A stretch of DNA of 64,000 nt, from positions 1 to 64,000 of IMG/VR virus record IMGVR_UViG_3300032897_000003. One strand, given 5' to 3'. The notes under the pieces were generated by a model, which saw nothing but the letters and a program-made list of their open reading frames with translations, searched no databases and had not been told where the DNA came from. Positions 25,839-34,142 of this stretch are shown piece after piece (positions within the stretch are counted from its first letter, which is position 1; the number at the start of each line of letters is the position of its first letter). Made by a program: the position numbers and the translations under genes. The stretch comes from a virus.

Positions 25839-26245
25839 AGACGCTGGCCATTCTCCTAATTCTCGCAGCCGGTAGCTCCGGCGGATCAATGGGCGCTGGC
25901 GGGGCCGGCACGGGCGGCGTGAAGAACACGGGCGGAAGCGTGACCGGAGGGACGCGCGGGACGGGCGGTAGGACAGGAAGCGGCGGTGGAACTGGTGGGT
26001 TTAGTACAGGCGGCCATGGAGTGTCGATTGACGCTGGAAGTGGTGGCAGCCCTGGAACCGGTGGTCGAACGGGAACAGGCGGCAGCCCAGGCGCGGGCGG
26101 GCGACCCGGCACCGGAGGGAGTGCAGGCACGGGCGGCACTCCAGGCACGGGTGGCATCCCTGGAACCGGTGGTCGACCAGGGACCGGCGGGGCCGGAGGG
26201 TATGGTATTTACTACCAGGACGCGAGACTGCGGAGGACGCAGTGA
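25835..26245 (+). CDS. secreted-like glycine-rich TGG-repeat protein
   Basis: 136 residues from TTG 25835 in a TTGA overlap. MKTLAILLILAAGSSGG looks like a short export signal. The rest is nearly all Gly, Thr, Ser and Pro in hexad repeats of GTGGxx (for example GTGGRPGTGGSAGTGG), ending in a short aromatic tail GGYGIYYQD. Similar TGG linkers are frequent in myxobacterial surface proteins (background knowledge). Could be a flexible tail spacer or a mimic of host surface protein; function unknown. Confidence 0.55.
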   Translation: MKTLAILLILAAGSSGGSMGAGGAGTGGVKNTGGSVTGGTRGTGGRTGSGGGTGGFSTGGHGVSIDAGSGGSPGTGGRTGTGGSPGAGGRPGTGGSAGTGGTPGTGGIPGTGGRPGTGGAGGYGIYYQDARLRRTQ

Positions 26246-26328
26246 TGTGTGATGATTTCGTCGTTTCGAGTTTCAAAATTGCGGGCACCACTGTCTACGG
26301 TGGTAGGATCTCTCCATGTCCATCCTAG
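26245..26328 (+). CDS. possible 27-residue peptide / coupling leader
   Basis: ATG 26245 has a perfect GGAGG eight bases upstream and the frame stops 10 bases after the next gene's ATG (26316), which has no site of its own. It may exist mainly to deliver ribosomes to that start. Confidence 0.35.
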   Translation: MCDDFVVSSFKIAGTTVYGGRISPCPS

Positions 26329-27095
26329 TTCGTCGAGCTATAGCGGTTGGCGGTCAACTGGTCCGTGTGGTCTTTTCATCCGAGCCCCGACACAGGAGCA
26401 GTGCTGGGCTGGACGACGCGAGAAATGCGGCCAACTATACCGTGACGATTCTATCCGGTACCGGCCAACCCTTGCGGTGCGTTGGCGTGCAGGCAGATGT
26501 CGTGCCCTTTCCGGCATTTGGGGTCACGACAAGTGGGGAAGTTGGTGTTGATGTCCAACTCGATCGCCAGATGGTAGTCGGGATGTCATACCGAGTGACC
26601 GTCAGCTCGTCGCTCAAGTCGGCGGCTGGCGAGCTGATCAGTACGACGTTCGCCGCTGACTTTGCCGGGGCAGCCAGGCCCAAGCGAAGTGGGCAACTGC
26701 GCAGAAACATTGGCCTCGTGGATCTGGCAAGCAGTCCGTTCGCCGGAGGGATCCTCGTGGATAGCGCAGGGGACTGGGCTCACCACGAAGGGATCGATGG
26801 CACGCACAAGCGCGTGTGGAGAATCGCCCTGACGGGCAAGGGGGCATTCGCTTGGATGCCCAACTTTGGCATAAGCCATAGGCTGAAGACCCCAGCGACC
26901 CTAAGCATGCTCGCGAACCTGCGCACCGATTTGAGAGAGCAGATCATTCGCCAGCCTGACGTGGTAGACTCATCGACGCGGGTGATGATGGACCAACGAG
27001 GTTTGCTGGAAATCACCATTACGGTGAAGACGAGCGGGGGTGAGCAACTCTCGACGTCGGCCCATGCTACGCAAGACGGAGATTTTGTCCCATGA
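26316..27095 (+). CDS. baseplate wedge protein with gp25-like C-terminus
   Basis: 259 residues. The N-terminal ~125 form beta segments; the C-terminal ~130 read like a gp25/gpW wedge: GISHRLKTPATLSMLANLRTDL then REQIIRQPDVVDSSTRVMMD and a final strand LEITITVKTSGGE. It comes just before the J-like gene, the classic W-J order. Probably nucleates the sheath at the baseplate. The fused N-terminal domain is not typical of short gp25. Confidence 0.7.
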   Translation: MSILVRRAIAVGGQLVRVVFSSEPRHRSSAGLDDARNAANYTVTILSGTGQPLRCVGVQADVVPFPAFGVTTSGEVGVDVQLDRQMVVGMSYRVTVSSSLKSAAGELISTTFAADFAGAARPKRSGQLRRNIGLVDLASSPFAGGILVDSAGDWAHHEGIDGTHKRVWRIALTGKGAFAWMPNFGISHRLKTPATLSMLANLRTDLREQIIRQPDVVDSSTRVMMDQRGLLEITITVKTSGGEQLSTSAHATQDGDFVP

Positions 27096-28228
27096 CGATG
27101 TTCGTGAGCCGACAGGATCTATTCGCAGTAGGTAGGCGGGCCCTGGCTGCGACGCCGGGGATCCGGCTGAACCCAGCTGTGGCCGACATTCCAGGGAGCG
27201 ACCTGAACGTGGTCCTAGGTATGATGGCGGTGATTGGAGAGACGATTTCTGCAAGGGGAGCACGAGGGATGCGCGGCTGTTTCGCCGAGCTGGCCCGGGG
27301 CTCTCAGCAGGACAGGCTGTTCTACGACCGGGCGGGTCTGACGAGGTTCGGCACGAACCAAGCCACGGTCGACCTCGAGCTGTTCCGGTCCACGCCGAGC
27401 GTGGCGACTCCTGGAACGGTCCACGCCGGAGACGTCGTGCAGACCCCCAGCGGGGTCCAGTTCGGGTTGAGCAGGGACGCTGTGTTCGGAGACTACGACA
27501 CCCTCGTTGCTGTCCCAGCCCAGGCATTGGTGGCAGGCCCAGACGGCAACGTGCCACCGACAGATCTTTCTACTGGCATGGGCGTCAGCTCATTTTCCTC
27601 GACACCATTCGATCCCACGCTCCAGGTGCGAAACACCAGCAGTGCGGCCGGCGGTACCGATGTCGAGGACGATATTCCGTATCTCGGCAGGTACAGGTCC
27701 TTTTTCCCGACTCTGAGCAAGGGCGTGATGGGGGCCATCGAGTACGGAGCGCTGCAAGTCCCAGGGGTTGCGGTGGCCACGGCGACAGAGATTGCCAATC
27801 CCGTGGGTGGTTATCCGGTGGCATTCATCCAGCTGGTGATCGGTGATCGCAATGGGAACGCGACCAGCACGATGGTGCAGAAGGTGTCCGATATTCTCCT
27901 CGACTATCGAGCCTTCGGCATGCCGGTGGAGGTGCTCATCGGGAGCGTTGTCTACCAGACGGTGCAGTGGAAGCTTGCTTTCCAGGTAGGGGTGGACGAA
28001 CAGCTTGCGATAGAACGAGTTCGAGCCGTGACCGTAGCGGTGTCGCAATTCTTGCCCCCGGGCCCCGACCGCGGTGTGCTCTATCGAGCTAACCTGATGG
28101 CGGCTGCCAAGCAGGTCCCTGGCGTCGTGATCAGGGATGACAGTTTGGTCGACCCGGCGGGAGACATAATCCCGGTGACGACGCAGCAGATGATCCGTGT
28201 GTTGCCCACGCAGGTGACTTTTGTCTGA
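27092..28228 (+). CDS. baseplate J-like protein
   Basis: 378 residues, ATGA-coupled. The J-like pattern is clear: a helical start, DLELFRSTPSVATPGTVHAGD then VQTPSGVQFGL (the beta domain), and a C-terminal half with VSDILLDYRAFGMPVEVL and IVIRDDSLVDP-like closing strands. These proteins build the wedge ring with gp25-like partners. Confidence 0.8.
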   Translation: MTMFVSRQDLFAVGRRALAATPGIRLNPAVADIPGSDLNVVLGMMAVIGETISARGARGMRGCFAELARGSQQDRLFYDRAGLTRFGTNQATVDLELFRSTPSVATPGTVHAGDVVQTPSGVQFGLSRDAVFGDYDTLVAVPAQALVAGPDGNVPPTDLSTGMGVSSFSSTPFDPTLQVRNTSSAAGGTDVEDDIPYLGRYRSFFPTLSKGVMGAIEYGALQVPGVAVATATEIANPVGGYPVAFIQLVIGDRNGNATSTMVQKVSDILLDYRAFGMPVEVLIGSVVYQTVQWKLAFQVGVDEQLAIERVRAVTVAVSQFLPPGPDRGVLYRANLMAAAKQVPGVVIRDDSLVDPAGDIIPVTTQQMIRVLPTQVTFV

Positions 28229-29708
28229 TCGAGATCCTGACATCGCCCTGACGTCTGACGAGGTGCTCGACGTCATCAAGCGCACGTGCGATACCGATTG
28301 GGTGGCAGGGATGCTCGCCAGCCCGGACGGTCAGGCCATCCTAGCTGCTGCTCAAGCGATTGGGGCCAAGGTGAGCGAGGCTCTAGATGAGCAGGTAGGG
28401 GCCTGCCAGATCGGGCGGGCTCCAACGGGATCGCCCGGGACCTGCAATCTGGTGATCTCGCGGTCGAGCACCACTCCCACAGGGACGATCCCCAATGGAT
28501 TCAAGTTCGTCACCAAGCTCGGTGTCGAGCTGTTGGTAAGCGGCGACGTCGCGGTTGCGAATGGACAGGCGAACGTGACGCTGCCACTGCAAAGCCTCCG
28601 ACAGATCGACCTCGTGAACACGGTAATTGGCGCCTTCGACGACCAGCTGAAGGCGGGTGACCTCCTGGACAGCATCATCTCCTACGATAGCCCAGCGGTG
28701 GTGGACGACAGCGGGAACCCTCTGCTAGGTTTCGGGGCGGACGTCTTTGGCTACGTGTCCAGCACTCCGATTGACGGCGCGACGATGAATTGGCTCGCCG
28801 AGCACGGGAAGGAGCGTGGCTGCCTGCAGCAACCCGGAGAGGATGGTGAGGCCTACCGGGCGCGAGTGCGCCAGATTCCGGACGCGGTGACTCCGATCGC
28901 GGTGCAGACAGCTGTGCTCGGTGCGAAGTCGCAGGGACAGCTCCGGGAGCTATACGCAGTCGAGCCGATGCCTGACCAATCGAGTGTCACCGCTAGGTCG
29001 GTCATCAATTTGGTTTTCGCCGATGCTCCCTACTGTGACGACTCCTACTGCGACGATCCATTCGGAGCCGACCTGGCAGCGAAAGGTCCCTTCCGCACGA
29101 TTGAGATGCCGGATATGCGGGGCAGTCGGGCATACTTTCGCGAATCGGTCTACGGCAACCCCATCGAGACCGATGGCCTCGTGTTTTATGCCGACGAGTC
29201 CTACTGCGACGATCCGATGTGGGGCTATGCGGATGTTGGCCAGCATCCCAGTATCACGGCTGCCTTGCGCGCGATCCAGGAGGAGGCGCGATCCAAGCGA
29301 GCCGGCGGGGTGCAATTCGACCTCACGATCGAAAATGCAACGATCGCCCATGGGCAGACAGCCGCAGCCAACCCCCCCGGCTCGGCCGCCGTGATCTGGT
29401 CGCTAGAGGCTCCCAGTGGAAAGGCATGGTACATCCGCGAGGGTCTGGTCAGCTGCAACATCGACGGGGCAGGGGCCATTGACCCGGCCACCGACGAATT
29501 CCGCATTGTGATTACGCAGGTTGGCGGAGGCGTTCTCCAGTCCGACTGGTGGCACTCCATTTCTAGTCTGCCTATTCGCCGCAGCCAGCTTGAGAAAATG
29601 GGGTACTACGGGACGATCGTGGCGAAGATCGAAGGGTTGATTTACAGCTCGGTTCCCAATACCCTCAACCTCGTCGGGACATTTTGGGTTACAGAAGTGA
29701 CCCTCTGA
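28221..29708 (+). CDS. second baseplate protein, J-like, with YCDD repeats
   Basis: 495 residues from TTG 28221 (AGGTGA ahead; overlaps the previous stop). The centre again has NGFKFVTKLGVELLVSGDVAVANG, a J-domain-like strand pair, so it is probably a paralogous wedge arm. Odd feature: a YCDDSYCDDPFG motif around residue 270 and ESYCDDPMWG around residue 327, acidic Cys pairs that could bind metal. C-terminal part is beta-rich. Confidence 0.65.
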   Translation: MSDRDPDIALTSDEVLDVIKRTCDTDWVAGMLASPDGQAILAAAQAIGAKVSEALDEQVGACQIGRAPTGSPGTCNLVISRSSTTPTGTIPNGFKFVTKLGVELLVSGDVAVANGQANVTLPLQSLRQIDLVNTVIGAFDDQLKAGDLLDSIISYDSPAVVDDSGNPLLGFGADVFGYVSSTPIDGATMNWLAEHGKERGCLQQPGEDGEAYRARVRQIPDAVTPIAVQTAVLGAKSQGQLRELYAVEPMPDQSSVTARSVINLVFADAPYCDDSYCDDPFGADLAAKGPFRTIEMPDMRGSRAYFRESVYGNPIETDGLVFYADESYCDDPMWGYADVGQHPSITAALRAIQEEARSKRAGGVQFDLTIENATIAHGQTAAANPPGSAAVIWSLEAPSGKAWYIREGLVSCNIDGAGAIDPATDEFRIVITQVGGGVLQSDWWHSISSLPIRRSQLEKMGYYGTIVAKIEGLIYSSVPNTLNLVGTFWVTEVTL

Positions 29709-29717
29709 AAGGAACAC

Positions 29718-31187
29718 ATGCCAGGTCAAAGAACGCGAGAACAGTGGGTCAGTCGAGAGCTCGTAGTCTCAAGTGACCTGGTCCGCATCGGCCAACTCTC
29801 AGCCATGGAAGCACAGAATGCCGACGCGCTGAAGTCGATACGAAACGATGGCTACAACCCAGAGACCAACACGTTCGACGATCTCAGCGCTGCTGCTAAG
29901 GCCGCGAATTCTGGCGATCCGATGTTCGGTTTGAACCTTGCTCCGTCGCTGGACGGGATAGTCGGATCATTCGATATGACGATCGGTACCGGCGAAGGGT
30001 ATGTCGTCGGCTCCGGGACGATTCCAGGGGACGAGTCGGCGTACCAGATATGTCGTTGGGATGGACAGCGAATAGCCTGGCCAGCCGATGGCGTCCCGGA
30101 TCCGAGCCATCGCAGAATCTGTACGATCTATGCGACGCCGGGAGACGGAGCGGCGGATCCGCAGAGCCGCAATATCCTCGTCAACCCGTCGACTCGCGAG
30201 GTTGCTCCTGTTACATCGTACAAGACCAGCAAGCCCGTCGCTACGATCGCGGTAGTCGTAGGGTCGCCATCGTCGGCGCCAGTGCCTCCGACCGTGCCTG
30301 ATGGCTCGCTGCCACTTTTTGACGTCAGCGTGGAGGCTGGAGCCACAGATTCGACGGGGTTCGTCGCTGTCAGGCGTGCGTGGCGTCGGATTGAATTCCC
30401 AGGCTCCGCCATGCACGGGATCGTAGATGGCTGCGTGCCAGACCTGACGTCAGTGATGACACCGCATCTCAAGCTGAGCGCCCATCGTTTGGTCATCGAT
30501 GGCGAGATGCTCGCCTTTGCTACGGCAATCTCCGTCTTTTTCAGCACGGACACGGCGAATAATCCCGGCGCCGCGCCGGCTGGGAATGACCTACCGACGT
30601 ATCTCTACCTTTGCGGTGGCAGGCATCAGCCGGTCACAGTGATGGGTATTCCGGTGGCGATCATCGAAAGCGCGACGCCTCCAGACCAGTTCGGCTATCC
30701 CACGGCAGATCTCGGTATGGCTGGAAACCTGTACTTCCACGCAGTGACCTTCCCGCGGGCTGCCTGTTGTTTCATCGGGGTGAAGTTCCGCGGAGCTGGC
30801 AGCTCCAACGGAGTTCCCTGTTATTACTCAGGAGATTGGATCTATCCGACCCGCTTGAGCTCATTTGTACAGCCAGTGGTCAGCACTGACTCGTCGTCTG
30901 GATACCAGGCTGTTACGATGCCGACCATACCGGCATGCTCGACAGATATGCTGTTGCGATTGTTTTTCACAGGAACGGCGAGCCCGTACGTATCGGTGGC
31001 GACCGCCACGTCCGACACAGACATTGTGCTGCTGGCTGTGAAGTATGGCGGAGCCACGGTGGGGGTAAGTACGATCACGGGTCACTGCCTTGCGCTGGGC
31101 ACGCTTTACCACAAGGGACTCACGAGTCCTGACAGTATCTACATCAAGGCCGCCGGCTTCAACATGAATGTGCCCAGACTGAAGTAG
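29718..31187 (+). CDS. tail fibre / receptor-binding protein candidate
   Basis: 489 residues after AAAGGAA. The first ~110 residues are helical (attachment part); the remainder is beta-rich with no charged helices, as in fibre shafts and tips. Contains several Cys in the distal half (LYLCGGRHQP, FPRAACCFIG, IPACSTDM). It ends the tail cluster before lysis genes, where the fibre tip gene is often placed. No enzymatic motif seen. Confidence 0.6.
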   Translation: MPGQRTREQWVSRELVVSSDLVRIGQLSAMEAQNADALKSIRNDGYNPETNTFDDLSAAAKAANSGDPMFGLNLAPSLDGIVGSFDMTIGTGEGYVVGSGTIPGDESAYQICRWDGQRIAWPADGVPDPSHRRICTIYATPGDGAADPQSRNILVNPSTREVAPVTSYKTSKPVATIAVVVGSPSSAPVPPTVPDGSLPLFDVSVEAGATDSTGFVAVRRAWRRIEFPGSAMHGIVDGCVPDLTSVMTPHLKLSAHRLVIDGEMLAFATAISVFFSTDTANNPGAAPAGNDLPTYLYLCGGRHQPVTVMGIPVAIIESATPPDQFGYPTADLGMAGNLYFHAVTFPRAACCFIGVKFRGAGSSNGVPCYYSGDWIYPTRLSSFVQPVVSTDSSSGYQAVTMPTIPACSTDMLLRLFFTGTASPYVSVATATSDTDIVLLAVKYGGATVGVSTITGHCLALGTLYHKGLTSPDSIYIKAAGFNMNVPRLK

Positions 31188-31242
31188 TTCCCAGCGCTTG
31201 AAGCGCAGTAGTTGCAGTAGTCCCTGAAAATTGAGGTTGTTG

Positions 31243-31608
31243 ATGTCCCACAAGAAATTGAGCGATACCGACGAGAATGAAGCGGTACCAGAATCCGTTG
31301 GTGCGGTGGCGCAGGTGCCAGTTGGGATTGAAGACCTCATTGACATGAGATCGGGGGCGAAGGTGTCCAGGCACGCCTCGACCTGTCCGGCGGCTAAGGC
31401 CTACCAGAAGATGCTTGGGGTGGCCGCCGTTGCAGTGCTCGTCATCGGCATGATCGTGTGGCTTGGGCAGAGCGCAACCGAGAAGAAGATCGACGACGCC
31501 GTCGAATCCGCATTTCAGAAGAGGATGCCGTACATCCAATTGCTGATCAAGCAGGAGCGGGCCGGTATGTCGCTCGTGCCGAGCGCTGCTGCCGCCACAT
31601 CAAAATAG
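31243..31608 (+). CDS. single-span membrane protein, possible holin
   Basis: 121 residues from ATG 31243 (TTGAGG ahead; the frame is open to 31231). A hydrophilic N-terminal 60 residues precede one clear membrane segment MLGVAAVAVLVIGMIVWLG (about residues 58-76) and a charged C-terminal helix. It lies 8 bp before the amidase, so a lysis role (holin or release regulator) is likely but not proven by motif. Confidence 0.6.
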   Translation: MSHKKLSDTDENEAVPESVGAVAQVPVGIEDLIDMRSGAKVSRHASTCPAAKAYQKMLGVAAVAVLVIGMIVWLGQSATEKKIDDAVESAFQKRMPYIQLLIKQERAGMSLVPSAAAATSK

Positions 31609-31616
31609 GAGGGACC

Positions 31617-32195
31617 ATGCTGGACCAGATTCCGTTTGTGCAGGCTCGTTATTGGAAGGCAGCTGACCGTGCCGACGTGAAGTACGTCGTGATCCACACG
31701 ATGGAGTTGCCCTGCCAGGTTGGCATCGCCGAGCGGCTCGCCGATCGCATGGCTGCGCTTCCGGCGGGGCTGCCAAAAGAAAAACAGAAGTCGGCTCACT
31801 ACTACATCGACCCGGACGAGATCTACCAGGGCGTGATCGAGAAGCATGTCGCCTTCCACTGCCGCAAGGCCAATCGCGAAGGTATCGGGATCGAGCACTC
31901 GGCTTACGCGTACGACGTGTTCGCAGAGGGCAAGATGATTGCGCGCGCGACCGACTTTGCCAGTCCGGAGGCGCTAGCCATGCTCGAGCGCTCCGCCGAG
32001 CTCGTGGCGAGTATTTGCAAGCGGTGGAGCATTCCGGTCGTGCGGTTGATGCCGGGCCAGATTGCCAGCGGACGAGGCATCGTTGGCCACGTCGACGTGA
32101 TGACCGAGTTCCCCGGGTCTGGCACCCATCGCGATCCGGGCCCGCGGTGGCCATGGTCCATGTACCTGCAGTTGGTGAAGCAGGCGATGGCGTAA
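31617..32195 (+). CDS. endolysin, N-acetylmuramoyl-L-alanine amidase (Amidase_2)
   Basis: 192 residues with AGGAGGGACC before ATG 31617; longer readings of the frame overlap the membrane gene. Amidase_2 hallmarks: VKYVVIHTME (first zinc His), SAHYYIDPDEIYQGV, GIEHSAYA, then IVGHVDVM (second zinc His) and GTHRDPGPRWPW (third ligand Asp/His region). Cleaves the amide bond between muramic acid and the stem peptide. No signal peptide, so a holin is needed. No separate binding domain. Confidence 0.88.
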   Translation: MLDQIPFVQARYWKAADRADVKYVVIHTMELPCQVGIAERLADRMAALPAGLPKEKQKSAHYYIDPDEIYQGVIEKHVAFHCRKANREGIGIEHSAYAYDVFAEGKMIARATDFASPEALAMLERSAELVASICKRWSIPVVRLMPGQIASGRGIVGHVDVMTEFPGSGTHRDPGPRWPWSMYLQLVKQAMA

Positions 32196-32219
32196 GCCGC
32201 AAGCTCATCGACAATAATC
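32191..32219 (+). promoter_or_regulatory. phage-type promoter (weak copy)
   Basis: CGTAAGC at 32191 and CGACAATAATC at 32209, 18 bases apart start to start, 7 bases before ATG 32227. The -35-like half is the weakest of the six sites, the -10-like half is exact. Confidence 0.55.
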
Positions 32220-32226
32220 ACGATGC

Positions 32227-32613
32227 ATGGAAGCTCCAGTGCGTGAGAGACTGCCCTCAGAGCGAAGTGGGGTGACGAAGAAGATCCACCTGCACTACAC
32301 CGTCGAACAGCAGCTACGCGAACTGAAGCTGTATATCACGATCGGTGAGTACCCAGATGGCCGGCCGGGCGAGGTGTTCCTCAAGGTCGACAAGATGGGC
32401 TCGACGATCAGCGGCTTGATGGATGCTCTGTCGATCACGCTGTCGATCGGGCTGCAGCACGGGGTGCCGCTCGCCGAGTACCTCGACAAGCTCGTGAATA
32501 TGCGGTTTGAACCGATGGGGACGACCGAGGACGCGGACCTGCCCAGGGTGACCTCAATCGTCGATGCGGTGGCGCGGTACCTCTCCAGACGCTACCCTAA
32601 GCCTGGGGCGTGA
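32227..32613 (+). CDS. stand-alone TSCPD-domain protein
   Basis: 128 residues. The core YITIGEYPDGRPGEVFLKVDKMGSTISGLMDALS (split here) and GVPLAEYLDKLVNMRFEP closely follow the C-terminal TSCPD domain of B12-dependent (class II) ribonucleotide reductase, including the preceding RLPSER-type linker. The catalytic reductase domain is missing from this protein and from the window. It could bind or regulate host reductase or have another role. No ribosome site is apparent; the promoter box ends 7 bases before the start. Confidence 0.8.
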   Translation: MEAPVRERLPSERSGVTKKIHLHYTVEQQLRELKLYITIGEYPDGRPGEVFLKVDKMGSTISGLMDALSITLSIGLQHGVPLAEYLDKLVNMRFEPMGTTEDADLPRVTSIVDAVARYLSRRYPKPGA

Positions 32614-32683
32614 TTCCTGACGTCCTCGCACAGAGGCGTAACTATTCACGAATTGGTTCGTGCGTTTTCTTGTCGAATTTTAC

Positions 32684-32712
32684 TTGCGAACCTAACGAAT
32701 CTAGCGTATCTT
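32684..32712 (+). promoter_or_regulatory. sigma-70-like promoter
   Basis: TTGCGA, 17 bases, TATCTT. Transcription would start at about 32719-32722, on or next to the ATG codons there, implying a leaderless or near-leaderless message. The surrounding 80 bases are AT-rich for this genome. Confidence 0.6.
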
Positions 32713-32718
32713 ATGATC

Positions 32719-32994
32719 ATGATGATCAACACACGGACACAGGAGACGACGGCGACCCTCTCCTTCTTCCGCACCTTCGGCGCGACGGGACGGATTGATA
32801 CCATCGAGTTTGCTACCGGAGACGAGCTGGCGCGTTATATCGAATCCGAGCAGGGAATGGGCGAGTGGATCTACGTCACAATGGCGCGTGCTGATGCTGA
32901 GCGCCTGGGCCTGTTCCAGCATGAACTCGGGTTTTTGGCCATCCCGGCACCAGCGGCGGTCTGGGGTTGCGTGTCCATTCAGCATCTCAACTAG
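32719..32994 (+). CDS. hypothetical protein, possibly leaderless
   Basis: 91 residues from ATG 32719 (ATG 32713 and 32722 are in the same frame). Contains FFRTFGATGRIDTIEF and a Trp-rich middle. No ribosome site, but a good promoter ends 6 bases before it. Family not recognised. Likely the first gene of an early unit. Confidence 0.55.
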   Translation: MMINTRTQETTATLSFFRTFGATGRIDTIEFATGDELARYIESEQGMGEWIYVTMARADAERLGLFQHELGFLAIPAPAAVWGCVSIQHLN

Positions 32995-33017
32995 TAGGCT
33001 CCCGCGTCCCTGCCCCT

Positions 33018-33035
33018 CTCCGAGCCACCTCGGAG
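33018..33035 (+). promoter_or_regulatory. leader hairpin
   Basis: CTCCGAG-ccac-CTCGGAG, a perfect 7-bp stem with a 4-base loop, in the 102-bp gap before the next start. No T-tract, so more likely a structured leader than a terminator. Confidence 0.4.
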
Positions 33036-33096
33036 ACGGACAGAGGCGAGGAGCCCCGAGCCGGCCGGTTGCCGGCGAATCCACGGAGAAAATCAC

Positions 33097-33480
33097 ATGA
33101 CCACTACCACCACTACCATCACCCACGAAGGCACCCAAATCACTGCGTCCGAGGCATCCTGGCGCGCTCTCGGATTCCAGCTGTTGCTCGATGGCAATAG
33201 CGATAGATTGATGCTAGGCGCTGGCCCGCATGGAATCGAGGCTCTGCTGTATTTTGGCATCCAACAGGCGGGCACTCGCGACGAGCGCGCCGTAATCGCC
33301 GCCATCGTCGAGCGTGATCGACGAGCCGAAGAGCGCACGAAAGCAACGGCCCAAGCCCGTCTCGCGGAATCTCTCGGAGCCCTAGCACGAGAATTCCACG
33401 CCGAGACGGCCGAACAGCTCGTAGCGCGACTGCCCGACAAGATCAGGCCGTACGTCGCAAAGATCATGCAGCAGCGATAG
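33097..33480 (+). CDS. hypothetical protein
   Basis: 127 residues with CGGAGAA ahead of the ATG. Opens with a Thr run (MTTTTTTITHEG), then a small globular part, then a long charged helix (VERDRRAEERTKATAQARLAE). No family recognised. Its stop is followed by the first copy of a duplicated structured element. Confidence 0.6.
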   Translation: MTTTTTTITHEGTQITASEASWRALGFQLLLDGNSDRLMLGAGPHGIEALLYFGIQQAGTRDERAVIAAIVERDRRAEERTKATAQARLAESLGALAREFHAETAEQLVARLPDKIRPYVAKIMQQR

Positions 33481-33483
33481 CTT

Positions 33484-33545
33484 CCCGCGCGCTTCGGCGC
33501 GCTCTGCTCACGATCGTCGCGGGCAGAGCGGACTGAAGAACGGAG
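33484..33545 (+). repeat. structured intergenic element, copy A
   Basis: Begins three bases after a stop codon and ends at the ribosome site of the next gene. Contains GCGCGC-TTCG-GCGCGC and a 10-bp helix CGCTCTGCTC/GGGCAGAGCG that uses the last bases of the first hairpin, so the two cannot form fully together. About 80% identical to copy B at 33871. Confidence 0.65.
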
Positions 33546-33555
33546 GGGGGTGGCC

Positions 33556-33867
33556 ATGACGACGCAAACGACGGAGACGAAGAAGATGGATTGGAACGCC
33601 ACGCGCAATTATGTCAAGAAATACTGGATTGTCGCCGAGTTGGCAGACAAGAACCTCCTGCCTAAAGACGCCGAGGCGATCGTCGCGGAATACGCGGGAA
33701 AGCTCTCGGTCAAGCAAATTGGCATCGTGTGCGGCTCGCTCGGCACCATCTGGATCGAAATCTATGTGTCAGCGTCTGACAAGGACGCTCTCTTCGTAGC
33801 GTTCGAGGCCGACGACCGGATCGCGGAGTATCACCAGAGCGGACCCGGATCCGTGTCGCCTCTGTAG
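33556..33867 (+). CDS. hypothetical protein
   Basis: 103 residues from ATG 33556 behind GGAGGGGGG (GTG 33550 is possible). Contains YWIVAELADKNLLPKDAEAI and a beta pair IGIVCGSLGTIWIEIYV. No family recognised. Flanked on both sides by copies of the structured element. Confidence 0.55.
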   Translation: MTTQTTETKKMDWNATRNYVKKYWIVAELADKNLLPKDAEAIVAEYAGKLSVKQIGIVCGSLGTIWIEIYVSASDKDALFVAFEADDRIAEYHQSGPGSVSPL

Positions 33868-33870
33868 CAC

Positions 33871-33934
33871 CCCGCGCGCTTCGGCGCGCTCTGCCCACGA
33901 GCCTCGCGGGTGGAGCGGACCGAAACACAGGAGG
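33871..33934 (+). repeat. structured intergenic element, copy B
   Basis: Same start as copy A (three bases after a stop) and same end (ribosome site). The long helix is kept as CGCTCTGCCC/GGGTGGAGCG: a G-C and a T-A pair have become G.T and T.G and a T.G has become C-G, so pairing is preserved though bases differ. Confidence 0.65.
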
Positions 33935-33940
33935 GGACCA

Positions 33941-34132
33941 GTGGACCAGGTACACCACACGAACGGCTCGAGAGCGCTTGCGCGGCAGCCACAGGAGCAC
34001 CTAATCGCGATGATCAGAGCGATACCGGCGAAGTACCGCCGGGCCTCCCTACGCAGGCTGCTCCGGCTGGGGAACATCAGCGAGGCTACCTACCACTCCC
34101 GAATGCGGGAGATCATGACCATCGGACTCTAG
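33941..34132 (+). CDS. small basic helical protein
   Basis: 63 residues from GTG 33941 with GGAGGGG ahead. The second half, AKYRRASLRRLLRLGNISEATYHSR, looks like a helix-turn-helix (inference). Possibly a small DNA-binding regulator. Confidence 0.55.
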   Translation: MDQVHHTNGSRALARQPQEHLIAMIRAIPAKYRRASLRRLLRLGNISEATYHSRMREIMTIGL

Positions 34133-34142
34133 GAGGACCACC

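Noticed and set aside
30556-30568. CGAATAATCCCGG resembling the phage -10 box
   Set aside because: Inside the fibre gene, lacks GGnAAA 18 bases upstream.
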